From positions 558,001 through 622,000 of the forward strand of contig NZ_CP019038.1 of assembly GCF_001941825.1 (NCBI RefSeq): a DNA stretch of 64,000 bases. The letters are read 5' to 3'. The first letter of the stretch is position 1, and each line of letters opens with the position of its first letter. The notes below the pieces were generated by a model, which was not told the DNA's origin, searched no databases, and was given only the letters and a program-made list of their open reading frames with translations. Below are positions 8,539 to 17,647 of the stretch, in pieces. Origin of the DNA: Massilia putida (GTDB taxonomy: Bacteria; Pseudomonadota; Gammaproteobacteria; Burkholderiales; Burkholderiaceae_D). The position numbers were made by a program, and so were the translations under genes.

Positions 8539-9440
8539 GCATCCCTCCCCGCCAGCCACTTGACGATCCACGCCTGCAGCAGCGACAGCAGGATGACGAT
8601 GGCGACGAACGCCATCGCGACGGCCGCCGCATAGCCGGCATCGCTCTGCGTGAACGCCGTCTCGTACATATAGTGCAGTGCGACGCGGGTCGTGTTGAAC
8701 GGACCGCCGCTCGTGAGGATATAGGTCTGGCCGAAGACTTTCAACGAGGCGATCAGCTGCAGGATCACGGCGGTCGACACCACGGGCCGCAGCGCTGGCC
8801 ACGTGATCGTGCGGAACAACGTGAAGCCGCGGGCGCCGTCCAGCGCGGCCGCTTCGTACAGCTCGGCCGGGATATTGCGCAGGCCGGCGAGGAACAACAG
8901 CATGTTGAAGCCGACCGTCCACCAGATCGTGCCGATGGCGACGGCCGGCAGCGCCAAGTAGGGGTCGGCGAGCCACGCGCGCTGGCCGCCGAGGATGTGG
9001 TTGACGACGCCGGACGACGGCTGCAGCATCCAGTCCGCGATCAGGGTCATCACGGAGATCGGCAGCACGAACGGCAGGAAGAACGTGCCCTGCAGCCAGC
9101 CCCGCGCGCCGGTGAACCGGTCGACGAGCATGGCCATCAACAGGCCGAGGGCGCACAGCGGGATCACCGTCAGCAGAGAAAAGTAGAACGTGTTGCCGAC
9201 CGAGTCCCAGAACGACGGGTCGTGCAGCAGGGTGTGATAGTTGTCCAGGCCGACGAAGGCGCTCGTGCGCGTCAGGCTGCTTTCCGTGAGGCTGAGCCAG
9301 AACGTTTCCAGCGCAGGCAGGAAGAAAAACAGGCCGAAGGCCACGAGGAATGGTGCCAGCAACAGCCAGGCCGGGAGCGTGTCGTCCCTCGCCGTCGTGG
9401 GACGGGTGTCGGGAGCAAGGATGGTATCGTCGCGCTGCAT
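8535..9440 (-). CDS. Sugar ABC transporter permease (MalF type)
   Basis: Inner-membrane permease of 301 residues. The first helix (LLAPFLVAFGLFFFLPAL) follows a short cytoplasmic tail. The EAA loop is EAAALDGARGFTLFRTITWP. It pairs with the downstream MalG-type permease, with which it shares a 4-nt ATGA overlap, and lies 7 nt after the binding-protein gene. Together these form a complete CUT1-type importer. Confidence 0.92.
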   Translation of the reverse strand: MQRDDTILAPDTRPTTARDDTLPAWLLLAPFLVAFGLFFFLPALETFWLSLTESSLTRTSAFVGLDNYHTLLHDPSFWDSVGNTFYFSLLTVIPLCALGLLMAMLVDRFTGARGWLQGTFFLPFVLPISVMTLIADWMLQPSSGVVNHILGGQRAWLADPYLALPAVAIGTIWWTVGFNMLLFLAGLRNIPAELYEAAALDGARGFTLFRTITWPALRPVVSTAVILQLIASLKVFGQTYILTSGGPFNTTRVALHYMYETAFTQSDAGYAAAVAMAFVAIVILLSLLQAWIVKWLAGRDA

Positions 9441-9447
9441 GCGGGCC

Positions 9448-10755
9448 TCAATAGCGCGGCGGACGCTTGCGCACGAGGCGCGCCGCCTCCGTCTCGAACC
9501 GGTGCACGGCCTGCGCCGGCGTCAGGTAGCCGTACAGCGCGGCCGGCAGGAATTTCGACGCGATCGCTTCCAGCGGCCCCGCCGCCCCCATGTACCAGCC
9601 GTCCGGGTCGTACACGACGTCGTTCGCGGCTTGTGCATACATCGCGTTCGGCATCAGGCTGCGCGCCCGCTCGGATTCGGCCACCGGCCGATACGCCGGG
9701 ATGTGGCCGCCCTCCGCCCACCCCAGCGAATGCTTGCTGACGTACGCCACGAAGCGCAGCACGGCCCGCACTTTTTCCGGCGACGGCTCGTGGCCGGGAT
9801 TCGCGGGCAGCGCGAATCCGTGCGAATCGGCCCACGTCGACGCGTTCGCGTACAGCCGCGGCAGCGGCACGATGCCGTAGTCGAAACCGAGCGTGCCCGC
9901 CTTCGTCGCACGCACCAGTTCCGGCACTTCCCACACGCCGTTCAGCATGAACGCGGCGTTGCCTCCCATGAACTGGCTCGTCGATGCGGGGTAGTCGAGG
10001 CCCGATTGCGCGTAACCCTTCGTGAACCAGTCGCCGATCCGCGCCAGCGTGGCGGCGCCGGCCGGGCCGTACGTGAAGCGGCCGTCCCTGATGATCGTGA
10101 CGTTCTGCTGCGCCAGCATCGACAGCCACAAACGCCAGATCGCGTACGAACTCTGGCTGCTTTCCATCGTCAGGCCGCGCCGGCCCGTGCGTTCCGTGGC
10201 GGCGCGGAACGCGTCCGTCAGCGCGTCGACGCCTTCGATGGCTTTCAGTTTGCCGTCGGCGTCGAGCAGCCCCGCCTTGCCGGCGAGCGTCTTGTTGTAA
10301 TACAGGACGAGCGGGTGCACGTCCAGCGGCACGGCGTACGTCCTGCCCTCGTACTGGGCCTTGGCCCACTGGCGCGGCAGGTAGTCGTCGCCGCGCAGGC
10401 CCGCGGTCGCCAGCTCGCCGGGCGAGATCGGCCGCAGCACGCCGCCGCCGGCCAGGTTGACGATGCGCGACAGGTGGATGGTCGCCACGTCCGGCCCGGC
10501 CCCCACGACGGAGGCCGTGATCAGCTTCGTATAAAAGGGTTCGCCCCACTTGAGGGTCGTGCTGACCACGCGCATGTCGTGCTGGCTGGCGTTGAAGTCG
10601 TCGACCAGCGCCCGCATGCGCGCGCCGTCGCCGCCCGAGAGCAGCGTCCACATCCTGACTTCGACCTGCGCCCGCGCGGGCGCGCCTACGCCCGCCAGCA
10701 CGAGGAACAGGATCGCGACCAGCGCGGCGGCGCGCGGAAATCCGCGTCGCGCCAC
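9448..10755 (-). CDS. Extracellular sugar-binding protein of ABC importer
   Basis: Periplasmic solute-binding protein of 435 residues with a clear signal peptide (AALVAILFLVLAGVGAPARA, cleavage near residue 29). The mature part starts VEVRMWTLLSGGDGARMRALV, the usual first strand and helix of family-1 binding proteins. PDVATIHLSRIVNL and FMLNGVWEVP segments also match the family. It is the first gene of a four-gene importer operon. The adjoining GH2 and GH43 enzymes suggest an oligosaccharide ligand. No LacI-type operator like those at 21 or 46-54 kb is visible upstream. Confidence 0.9.
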   Translation of the reverse strand: MARRGFPRAAALVAILFLVLAGVGAPARAQVEVRMWTLLSGGDGARMRALVDDFNASQHDMRVVSTTLKWGEPFYTKLITASVVGAGPDVATIHLSRIVNLAGGGVLRPISPGELATAGLRGDDYLPRQWAKAQYEGRTYAVPLDVHPLVLYYNKTLAGKAGLLDADGKLKAIEGVDALTDAFRAATERTGRRGLTMESSQSSYAIWRLWLSMLAQQNVTIIRDGRFTYGPAGAATLARIGDWFTKGYAQSGLDYPASTSQFMGGNAAFMLNGVWEVPELVRATKAGTLGFDYGIVPLPRLYANASTWADSHGFALPANPGHEPSPEKVRAVLRFVAYVSKHSLGWAEGGHIPAYRPVAESERARSLMPNAMYAQAANDVVYDPDGWYMGAAGPLEAIASKFLPAALYGYLTPAQAVHRFETEAARLVRKRPPRY

Positions 10756-10791
10756 GTTGTCTCCTTGTCGTTGTACACAGTGTCAATACCC

Positions 10792-10820
10792 GCAGGGTGG
10801 GCACCCTGTGTCCACCCTAC
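10792..10820. repeat. GGGTGG/CCACCC stem-loop between GH2 and importer operon
   Basis: Arms AGGGTGG (10794-10800) and CCACCCT (10812-10818) can pair around an 11-nt loop. It lies between the GH2 stop and the binding-protein start, so it may terminate the GH2 transcript or be a dispersed palindromic repeat. No T-tract follows. Confidence 0.45.
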
Positions 10821-10827
10821 AGCGCGG

Positions 10828-12837
10828 TCAGGCGGCTTTACGCCGGGCGCGCGCTCCGGGAGCGCCCCGCCCGCGCCGTTCGAAGCCCGGAGGACCCGCG
10901 GACGGTCCCGGCTCCGTCGGCGGCACTTCCGGCTCCGTCGCTTGCGGGGGCTGGCGCTCTCCCGGATAGGCTAGCACTTCTGCCGTTTCTCCGACGCGCG
11001 TCCACTCGACGGGGAAATCGGGCCCGCGCCTGGCGCGCCAGCGCTGGCTGTGGCCGAGCGGGTCGAGCACCCAATCCTGCAGGTGCGCCTGCGGCCCGCG
11101 CGTGGCCTGGGCCAGCGCTTCGATGGGTGCTTTCGGAATGCGGTCTTCCGTCAGCAGGCCGTTCTTTTCGAGGAAGGTGTCGGTGAGCTGCGTGTAGCAG
11201 AAGCCGGACAGCGGCCGGCAGGCGTGGACGGCCGCCATCAGCTGCTGGTAACGGGCCAGCAATTCCTTGCCGTCCTTGGCGACGGAATATCCCCAGCCCG
11301 CCTCCTCGCCGGGTTTCATCATGGCAATGCCGCCGAATTCGGACAGGAACAGCGGACGGCCCAGCCCCGTGTAGCCGTCGATGACGAGGCGGCGCCGGTC
11401 GGGCTGCACATGTTCCAGCGTGTAGGCGACGGCGTCGCGGCTGCCGTAGCGTTCCAGCAGCACGGCCGGGTCCTGCTCGTAGTCGTGCACGCAGACGAGG
11501 TCCCCGCACGGCATCTCCCAGCCGTCGTTGCCGACGACGGGCCGCGTGCCGTCCAGCGCCCGCGTCATGTGGTACAGGGCGCGCACGAAGTCGACCTGGC
11601 GCCGGTCGTTCATCAGTTCCGGCACGCCCCACGATTCATTGGTCGGCACCCACGCGACGATGCACGGGTGCGAGATGTCGCGTTCGACGAGTTCCTTCCA
11701 CTCTTCCATCACGCCGTGGATCGTCGCGCTGGAAAAACCGTACGCGGACGGCATCTCGCCCCACACGCACAGGCCCAGCACGTCGCACCAGTACAGCCAG
11801 CGCGGGTCCTCGGACTTCTGGTGCTTGCGTACGCCGTTGAAGCCGAGGCGCTTGATGAGCAGGACGTCGTGGCGCAGCTGGTCGCTCGACGCCACCATCA
11901 GGCTGTCCGGCCAATAACCCTGGTCGAGCACCATGCGCAGGAAGTAAGGCCGGCTGTTGAGCACGAAGCGGTCGCCCTCCACGCTCACCGTGCGCAGCGC
12001 CGTGTAGCTCTGCACGCTGTCGATGAGGGTCCCGTCGGCCGCACGGATCTCGATTTCCGCATCGATCAGCTGCGGACTTTCCGGGCTCCACATCCACAGG
12101 CCGCGGGCGTCGTCGATGCCGGGGTCGGGCAGCTGGAAGATGCGCGACAGGCGCGGCCCGGTCAGCAGGCAGCGGTCGTTGACGAGCAGCCGCTCGCCCA
12201 GCTTGAGCGTGACGTTGGCCATGCCGCCCGCCGGCACGTGGGCGATGTCGGCATCGAGGCGGATCTGCCAGGCGGCGACGTCGGCCGTCCAGCGCAGCTG
12301 CGCCACATGGGCGCGCGCGACTTTTTCGATCCACACGGTGCGCCAGATGCCGCTCGTGCGCGGATACCAGATCTTGTGCGGCTCCGCCTCCCAATCCATC
12401 TTGCCGCGCGCCTTGTGCATGTCCTGCGGGTCGTCCTCGGCCTGCACGGCGATCTCCAGGATCGAGCCGTCCAGGTGGCGCGTGACGTCGAGCGAAAACG
12501 GGCTGTGGCCGCCGCGGTGCTCGACGGCGAAGCGGCCGTTGACCCAGACGCGGGCGCGGTAGTTGACGGCGCCGAAGTGCAGCATCAGCCGTTCCTCGGG
12601 CCCCGGGACGAGGCCGGGGTCCAGCGAAATCTGGCGCTTGTACCAGATGCGCCGGCGGAAGCCGCGGTCGTGCAGGCCGCTGGCGCGCGCTTCGGGTGGA
12701 TACGGGACGACGATCGTGCGGTCGAATGGCACCTCGGCCGGGTCGACATACGCCGCGGCATCGTCGAGCATGGCCTGCCAGGGGCCGTCGAGGCTGCGCC
12801 AGGCGGCGCGCCGCAATTGTGGGCGGGGATATTCCAC
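10828..12837 (-). CDS. Glycoside hydrolase family 2 protein
   Basis: Cytoplasmic retaining exo-glycosidase of 669 residues without a signal peptide. The domain order is jelly-roll sugar-binding domain (RRIWYKRQISLDPGL ... VNYRARVWVNGRFAVEHRGGHSPF, about 60-125), immunoglobulin-like domain, and TIM barrel. The catalytic acid is in WVPTNESWG near 400 and the nucleophile in PLFLSEFGG near 510. GH2 includes beta-galactosidases, beta-glucuronidases and beta-mannosidases, and the exact specificity cannot be read here. The last 50 residues are a low-complexity P/E/R/G-rich tail (PEVPPTEPGPSAGPPG) not needed for the fold. It would act on sugars brought in by the adjacent importer. Confidence 0.9.
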   Translation of the reverse strand: MEYPRPQLRRAAWRSLDGPWQAMLDDAAAYVDPAEVPFDRTIVVPYPPEARASGLHDRGFRRRIWYKRQISLDPGLVPGPEERLMLHFGAVNYRARVWVNGRFAVEHRGGHSPFSLDVTRHLDGSILEIAVQAEDDPQDMHKARGKMDWEAEPHKIWYPRTSGIWRTVWIEKVARAHVAQLRWTADVAAWQIRLDADIAHVPAGGMANVTLKLGERLLVNDRCLLTGPRLSRIFQLPDPGIDDARGLWMWSPESPQLIDAEIEIRAADGTLIDSVQSYTALRTVSVEGDRFVLNSRPYFLRMVLDQGYWPDSLMVASSDQLRHDVLLIKRLGFNGVRKHQKSEDPRWLYWCDVLGLCVWGEMPSAYGFSSATIHGVMEEWKELVERDISHPCIVAWVPTNESWGVPELMNDRRQVDFVRALYHMTRALDGTRPVVGNDGWEMPCGDLVCVHDYEQDPAVLLERYGSRDAVAYTLEHVQPDRRRLVIDGYTGLGRPLFLSEFGGIAMMKPGEEAGWGYSVAKDGKELLARYQQLMAAVHACRPLSGFCYTQLTDTFLEKNGLLTEDRIPKAPIEALAQATRGPQAHLQDWVLDPLGHSQRWRARRGPDFPVEWTRVGETAEVLAYPGERQPPQATEPEVPPTEPGPSAGPPGFERRGRGAPGARARRKAA

Positions 12838-12913
12838 GTTTGCGCTCCTTCTTCTGCTTACGACCTACTCTATGAGCCGTCGATCGCGCTGGCAAGGGCT
12901 TTCACGCGCCGTT

Positions 12914-12929
12914 ACAAAGCGCTTACAAA
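12914..12929. promoter_or_regulatory. Possible LacI-type operator upstream of GH2
   Basis: The sequence ACAAAGCGCTTACAAA has an AAGCGCTT core (12917-12924) with partly symmetric flanks, about 80 bp before the GH2 start. This resembles LacI-family operators of the AANCGNTT kind but differs from the TGGAAA sites elsewhere in the window. Confidence 0.3.
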
Positions 12930-12938
12930 GGCGTCGCG

Positions 12939-14735
12939 TCAGTGAGACAAGCGGGACACGGACACCCGCCCGAACACCGCGCGATGTCCGGCGCCGCCCA
13001 TGGCCACCAGGCCCAGGCGCGCCTCGCGGCCGAGGCGGTGCGTCCACGTCCCGCCGCCGACCCACACCTGGCCGTCGCGGCTCGAATATGCCGTATAACG
13101 TTCTTCCCCCCCGACCCGGTGGACATCGAGCCGCAGCCACGTCGTCGCGCCCGGCGTGCCCACGACCGTGTTGCCATAGCGCGGATAGTCCGCCGGCACG
13201 GGCGCCAGTTCTTTCGCGAATTCGACCTGGTGCAGGCCGCCGTGCGCCATCTCGACCAGCTTCACGTAATTGTCGTCGTCGCGCATCACCACGAAACCGG
13301 CCTGCACGGCGGTGGCGCAGCAATCGTCCGGGACGTCGAGCTTCACCACGGCCTCGATCCGGTAGTCGCCATCGGGCAGCGGCGCCTGCAGGACGCTCGC
13401 CGTGTTCGTGTCCACGTGCAGGTCGGCGGCCGCCGTCGCCAGCGTCAGGCCCCGCGGGCCGGGCGACCAGGCGTCCGCGGCGGGCGGGCGCAGCCACGTC
13501 CAGCGCTCGTCCAGCTTCGTGCCGGCGAACGTATCCGTCCACAGCGGCCGCGCCGGTTCCGCCGGCGGCGGCGCGAGGGCCGGCAGGCGCGGATGCGCAT
13601 CCATGGTCGTGGACGGCGCGGGACGCGGCTCGTCGCTGGGGGCCCCGCGGGCCACGGGCCAGCCGTCCACCCAGTCGATGCGGTCAAGCAGCGCGAGGCG
13701 CCGCGTCAGCTTGTCGCGCGCGCTGAAGAACGGTTCCTTCACGTCGATGCCGTGGTAGATCGTCCACCACTGCCCGGCCGCGTCGGGAAAGACGGTGTTG
13801 TGGCCCACGCCGACCCAGCGGTTGCCGTTCTGGAACAAGACAGGGGTGCCGCCCGCGCGGCTCGCCGCCATGTCCTGGCCGAGGCGGTCGAGGAACGGCC
13901 CGGCCGGCGTCCGCGCCCGGCCCGCGTACACGGCGTAACCCGTCAGGGGGCCGTTGCAGCAATCCGTCGTGGAGGCGAACAGATACCACCACCCGCCATG
14001 CTTGACGACTTCCGCGCCTTCGTAGCGCCCGGCGGCGCCCACCTTGCGCGGCGTGCCCTCGGCGGCCAGGCCGTCGCGGCGCAACGGCTGCACCCACACG
14101 CCGCCGCCGTAGCTGCCGTAATAAATCCATTTGCGGCCGCCGTCCTCGACGACCTTGGGATCGAACGTCCACTGGAAATCGCAGCCCGGCCCGGCGCGGC
14201 GCGGCGGCACGACCGGCGTCGCCGCCGGGACCCAAGGCCCGGCCGGACTCTCGGCCACGGCCACGCCGATGGCGCTGTCCTTGTCACAGCCGGCTTGCGG
14301 ACTGTGCGCGTCGGCCACGTCCGTCACCGTGAAATACAGGAAGTAATGGCCGTCCATGTATTCCGGTTCCGGGGCCCACAGGCCGGATGTCGGCGCCGCC
14401 AGGCCGGCCGGGCGGTCGGCGAACGCGTCGCCCACATAGTTCCAGTGCACGAGGTCCGTCGAGCGGTAGATGGCGATCATGTGGAAGTGCCACCGGCCCT
14501 TCTCGCCGTCCTGCGGCCGCTCGTTCTTGCTGACGGGGTCGCTCGTACAATACAGATACCACGTCGGTATTTTCGCGCGCGGGTCGCGCAGCACGGCCGG
14601 GTCGGCGCAGTTCTGGGCGGGCTCGCCGTTCGCCAGCTGGACGGGCAGCGGGTTACGATAGGTCGGCGCGGCCCATGCCGTCGCGGCCAGCCAGAGCGTG
14701 ACGGCCAGCGTCCCGAGATTCCGTCGCAATCCCAT
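12939..14735 (-). CDS. Secreted glycoside hydrolase family 43 protein
   Basis: Exported 598-residue enzyme with a signal peptide (LAVTLWLAATAWAA, cleavage near 23). An N-terminal five-bladed beta-propeller carries the three acidic residues in their usual contexts: base in NCADPAVLRD (about 43-52), pKa modulator in WTFDPKVVED, and acid in YEGAEVVKHGG. A linker rich in P/A is followed by a concanavalin-like beta-sandwich of about 200 residues (DTFAGTKLDERWTW onward). The layout fits arabinanase/arabinofuranosidase or xylosidase members. It probably releases oligosaccharides outside or in the periplasm for the importer downstream. An isolated transcript is possible because 101 bp separate it from GH2. 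Confidence 0.9.
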   Translation of the reverse strand: MGLRRNLGTLAVTLWLAATAWAAPTYRNPLPVQLANGEPAQNCADPAVLRDPRAKIPTWYLYCTSDPVSKNERPQDGEKGRWHFHMIAIYRSTDLVHWNYVGDAFADRPAGLAAPTSGLWAPEPEYMDGHYFLYFTVTDVADAHSPQAGCDKDSAIGVAVAESPAGPWVPAATPVVPPRRAGPGCDFQWTFDPKVVEDGGRKWIYYGSYGGGVWVQPLRRDGLAAEGTPRKVGAAGRYEGAEVVKHGGWWYLFASTTDCCNGPLTGYAVYAGRARTPAGPFLDRLGQDMAASRAGGTPVLFQNGNRWVGVGHNTVFPDAAGQWWTIYHGIDVKEPFFSARDKLTRRLALLDRIDWVDGWPVARGAPSDEPRPAPSTTMDAHPRLPALAPPPAEPARPLWTDTFAGTKLDERWTWLRPPAADAWSPGPRGLTLATAAADLHVDTNTASVLQAPLPDGDYRIEAVVKLDVPDDCCATAVQAGFVVMRDDDNYVKLVEMAHGGLHQVEFAKELAPVPADYPRYGNTVVGTPGATTWLRLDVHRVGGEERYTAYSSRDGQVWVGGGTWTHRLGREARLGLVAMGGAGHRAVFGRVSVSRLSH

Positions 14736-14802
14736 CGTCCCCTCCTCGATTTTTGGCGCCGAGCTTACCCCAAGCCGCTCCGGCGGGCTGCACGGTTGAC
14801 GA

Positions 14803-15135
14803 TCAGTGTCCGGCCGTCTTCGAGAACAGATTCATCACGAGCACGCCGGCGAGGATCAGCGCGATGCCGGCCAGCGCGGCCCCGTCGAGTTTTTGCTCGT
14901 ACAAGATCCAGCCGGCCGCCGTGATCAGGACGATGCCGACGCCCGACCAGACCGCATACGCGACCCCGAGCGGGATCGTGCGCAGCGTGAGCGACAGAAA
15001 ATAGAACGCGAGGCCGTAGCCGACGACGACGACGGCGGCGGGCCCGGGTCGGGTGAAGCCGGCGCTGGCCTTCAGCGCCGTGGTGGCGACGGTTTCCGAC
15101 AAAATGGCGATGCCCAAGCAAATCCAGTTATTCAT
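14803..15135 (-). CDS. Small multidrug resistance (EmrE-like) efflux protein
   Basis: A 110-residue protein with four membrane helices. The essential proton- and drug-binding glutamate is E14 in ILSETVATTALK, exactly as in EmrE. Further family signatures are YAVWSGVGIVLI and GAALAGIALILAGVLVMNL. It works as a dimer that exchanges protons for cationic drugs, quaternary ammonium compounds or guanidinium. The start is ATG at 15135 behind a GGAG. It is a single gene, convergent with none, divergent from the TlpA operon. Confidence 0.92.
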   Translation of the reverse strand: MNNWICLGIAILSETVATTALKASAGFTRPGPAAVVVVGYGLAFYFLSLTLRTIPLGVAYAVWSGVGIVLITAAGWILYEQKLDGAALAGIALILAGVLVMNLFSKTAGH

Positions 15136-15265
15136 TTGATCTCCTTGCCCCGGATTATGAACATGGCCGTCGCTTCGTGCCAACTGGAACTGCCTGCCCC
15201 GGGCACCGGAACGTGCGCTCTGGTATCATGACGCCTGTTTCCGCTTCGAGATCCGCACGCATACG

Positions 15266-15811
15266 ATGCATATCAGGATGTCCATCCGCACGGCCGCAAT
15301 CCTGGCCAGCGCACTGTTGAGCACGGGCGTGGCCGAAGCGAAGGACGCGACCTTGCGCCCCTGGACCGCAGCCCAACCGACGCCGGCCCTCCAACTCACG
15401 GGCCTGGACGGCCAGCCGTGGGCTCTCGCAAGGCTGCGCGGCAAGATCGTCGTCGTGAATTTCTGGGCCACCTGGTGCGGACCCTGCGTCGACGAATTGC
15501 CCGTGCTGGGTGCGCTGGCCGGGCGCGACGGCGTCGCGGTCGTCGGCGTGAATTACAAGGAACCGCTGGACACGATCGAACGTTTCACGACCGCCCATCC
15601 GCTGCCGTATCCCGTGCTGCGCGATCGCACGGGCGAGGCGTTCAAGCGCTGGACGCCGGGCGTGATGCCGACGACGATCCTCGTCGACCGCGCGGGCCGC
15701 GCGCGCTGGCGCACGGTGGGCGAGATTCCGGCCGACGACACCCGGCTGCGCGCCGCCATCGACGGCCTGCTGGCCGAACCGCAGACGAAACGAACGAACA
15801 AACGAGACTAG
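15266..15811 (+). CDS. TlpA-family thioredoxin-like protein
   Basis: Periplasmic 181-residue redoxin. A signal peptide (AAILASALLSTGVAEA) precedes a thioredoxin fold with the active site FWATWCGPC and a cis-proline segment GVMPTTILVD. TlpA/ResA-type proteins reduce disulfides in the periplasm, often for cytochrome or copper-centre assembly. ATG at 15266 or 15278 could start it; neither has a strong Shine-Dalgarno. It leads an operon with a transglutaminase-like protein and MerT/MerP, suggesting it keeps metal-binding cysteines reduced there (inference). Confidence 0.88.
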   Translation: MHIRMSIRTAAILASALLSTGVAEAKDATLRPWTAAQPTPALQLTGLDGQPWALARLRGKIVVVNFWATWCGPCVDELPVLGALAGRDGVAVVGVNYKEPLDTIERFTTAHPLPYPVLRDRTGEAFKRWTPGVMPTTILVDRAGRARWRTVGEIPADDTRLRAAIDGLLAEPQTKRTNKRD

Positions 15812-15830
15812 AGACCGAGGGATACACGCC

Positions 15831-16949
15831 ATGCAAGACACCAGCCTGAAAACCGCCCGCCGCGCGCTGCTGAAAGCGGCCGGCGGCCTCGCACTGACTG
15901 CCGCCCTGCCCCGCACCTTGCTGGCGGCGGAAGAGCAGGAACGCCATTTCGACCCGCGTCCGGGCGACTGGAAAAGTTACGAGGTGGTGACGAAGGTGGC
16001 CCTGCAGCGCGCGGCCGGTCCGTCGACCGTGTGGATTCCGCTGCCGTCCATCGACACCGACTGGCAGCGCAGCCTGTCGAACAACTGGTCCGGCAACGCC
16101 ACCCGCGCCCACGTCGACAGCGACCCGCACTACGGCGCGCGCTTCCTCGTCGCCGAATTCGACGGCAATGCGCCGCCGGTGCTGGAAGTCGTGTCGCGCA
16201 TCCAGACCCGCGACCGCGCGGAAAACTGGAAAACCCGCACGCCGGGCAAGGAGGACGCCGACGACCTGCGCGTGTGGCTGCAGCCGACCGACCTGCTGCC
16301 GCTGGACGGCATCGTCAAGAAGACGTCGCTGACGATCACCAAGGGCGCGCGCACGGACGAAGAAAAGGTCCAGCGCATCTACGACTGGATCGTACTGAAC
16401 ACGTTCCGCGAGCCGAAAGTGAAAGGCTGCGGCACGGGCGACATCAAGACCATGCTGGAGACGGGTAACTTCGGCGGCAAGTGCGCCGACCTGAACGGCC
16501 TGTTCGTGGGCCTGTGCCGCGCGTCAGGCGTGCCGGCGCGCGACGTCTACGGCATCCGCATCGCGCCGAGCAGCTTCGGCTACAAGGAACTGGGCGGCAA
16601 GCCGCAATCGCTGCAGGGCGCCCAGCACTGCCGTTCGGAGGTCTACCTGAAGCAGCACGGCTGGGTCGCGATGGACCCGGCGGACGTGGCCAAGGTCATG
16701 CGCCAGGAAACGCCGAACTGGATCAAGGACCCGGACAACCCCGTCGTCGCCCCCGTCAAGCGCGCGCTGTTCGGCGGCTGGGAAGGCAACTGGATGGGCT
16801 ATAACTTCGCCCACGACGTGCGCCTGCCCGGCTCCGTCGCGGGCAAGGTCGGCTTCCTGATGTACCCGCAGGCGCAGTGCCGCGGGGAAGCGTACGATTC
16901 GCTCGATCCGGAAGCGTTCAAGTACACCATCACGTCGCGCGCGATCTGA
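15831..16949 (+). CDS. Exported transglutaminase-like domain protein
   Basis: A 372-residue protein with an N-terminal twin arginine (TARRALLKAAGGLALTAALP), suggesting Tat export. The transglutaminase-like core has the Cys in GGKCADLNGLFVGLCRASGVPAR, the His in AQHCRSEVYL and the Asp in WVAMDPADV, giving a complete Cys-His-Asp triad. Such bacterial proteins are mostly cysteine proteases or of unknown function. It lies between a TlpA redoxin and mercury-type transport genes. The catalytic cysteine would need to be kept reduced, which the upstream redoxin could do. Confidence 0.85.
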   Translation: MQDTSLKTARRALLKAAGGLALTAALPRTLLAAEEQERHFDPRPGDWKSYEVVTKVALQRAAGPSTVWIPLPSIDTDWQRSLSNNWSGNATRAHVDSDPHYGARFLVAEFDGNAPPVLEVVSRIQTRDRAENWKTRTPGKEDADDLRVWLQPTDLLPLDGIVKKTSLTITKGARTDEEKVQRIYDWIVLNTFREPKVKGCGTGDIKTMLETGNFGGKCADLNGLFVGLCRASGVPARDVYGIRIAPSSFGYKELGGKPQSLQGAQHCRSEVYLKQHGWVAMDPADVAKVMRQETPNWIKDPDNPVVAPVKRALFGGWEGNWMGYNFAHDVRLPGSVAGKVGFLMYPQAQCRGEAYDSLDPEAFKYTITSRAI

Positions 16950-16955
16950 CCCTCT

Positions 16956-17330
16956 ATGCCCACGCTCGCCCGTCAACCTCTCGAACCCGCGGAACGCAAG
17001 GCCGGCCGGCTGATCGCCGTCGCCGTGCTGGCATCGCTGCTCGCGTCCACGTGCTGCGTGGTGCCGCTCGTGCTCGTGCTGGTCGGCGTGACGGGTGCGT
17101 GGATGGCCAATCTGCAGGCCTTGAAACCGGTCACGCCGTATGCGATCGCGCTGACGCTCGGCGCGCTGGCGTGGGCCGGCTGGCTCGTGTTCCGCCCGGC
17201 CCGCGCCTGCGACATCGCGGACGGCGACTGCGCCACGACGCGTCCGCTGATGCGCCGCGTGTTCATCGCCTGCGCCCTGTTCGTCGCGCTGTTGCTCGGC
17301 TTTCCGCTGATCGCCCCATTGTTCTATTGA
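16956..17330 (+). CDS. merT: MerT-type mercuric ion transporter
   Basis: A 124-residue inner-membrane protein with three helices. The vicinal cysteine pair lies in the first helix (LLASTCCVVPLVLV), as in MerT, and a second cysteine pair (ACDIADGDC) lies in the cytoplasmic loop between helices two and three. MerT receives Hg(II) from MerP and carries it inward. No merA reductase or merR regulator is present nearby, so detoxification by the normal route cannot occur from this locus alone. It starts 6 nt after the transglutaminase-like gene. Confidence 0.88.
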   Translation: MPTLARQPLEPAERKAGRLIAVAVLASLLASTCCVVPLVLVLVGVTGAWMANLQALKPVTPYAIALTLGALAWAGWLVFRPARACDIADGDCATTRPLMRRVFIACALFVALLLGFPLIAPLFY

Positions 17331-17341
17331 GGACCGCCACC

Positions 17342-17647
17342 ATGACACTCACCCGCACCCTCGCCCTTCTTGCAATGGCCGCCGCCGCGCCGCTGGCGTT
17401 GGCCAAGCAGCAGACCGTATCGCTCAACGTCCCGACGATGGACTGCGCCACCTGCCCCATCACCATCAAGACGGCGCTGGCCAAGGTGCCGGGCGTGTCG
17501 AAGGTGAAGGTCAGCTACGAGAAGCGCGAAGCCGTCATCGTCTACGACGACGCGCAGGCCACCGTCGCCGATCTGAAGAAGGCGACGGAGGACGTCGGCT
17601 ATCCGGCGATGCTCAAGACCTCGAAGTGCCCCCCCGGGGCTCGGTGA
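17342..17647 (+). CDS. merP: MerP-type periplasmic metal-binding protein
   Basis: A 101-residue protein with a signal peptide (LALLAMAAAAPLALA) and a single heavy-metal-associated domain. The metal site is PTMDCATCPITIK, and the rest of the ferredoxin-like fold follows (VSYEKREAVIVYDD). It delivers metal to MerT. It begins 11 nt after merT. Its last 35 bp overlap the convergent MFS gene, which suggests compact, stable gene order. Confidence 0.9.
   Translation: MTLTRTLALLAMAAAAPLALAKQQTVSLNVPTMDCATCPITIKTALAKVPGVSKVKVSYEKREAVIVYDDAQATVADLKKATEDVGYPAMLKTSKCPPGAR

Noticed and set aside
6582..14735. Including the first importer with GH2/GH43 in the TGGAAA regulon
   Set aside because: No TGGAAA-type palindrome was found upstream of the binding protein, GH2 or GH43 genes; only a different AAGCGCTT core lies before GH2.
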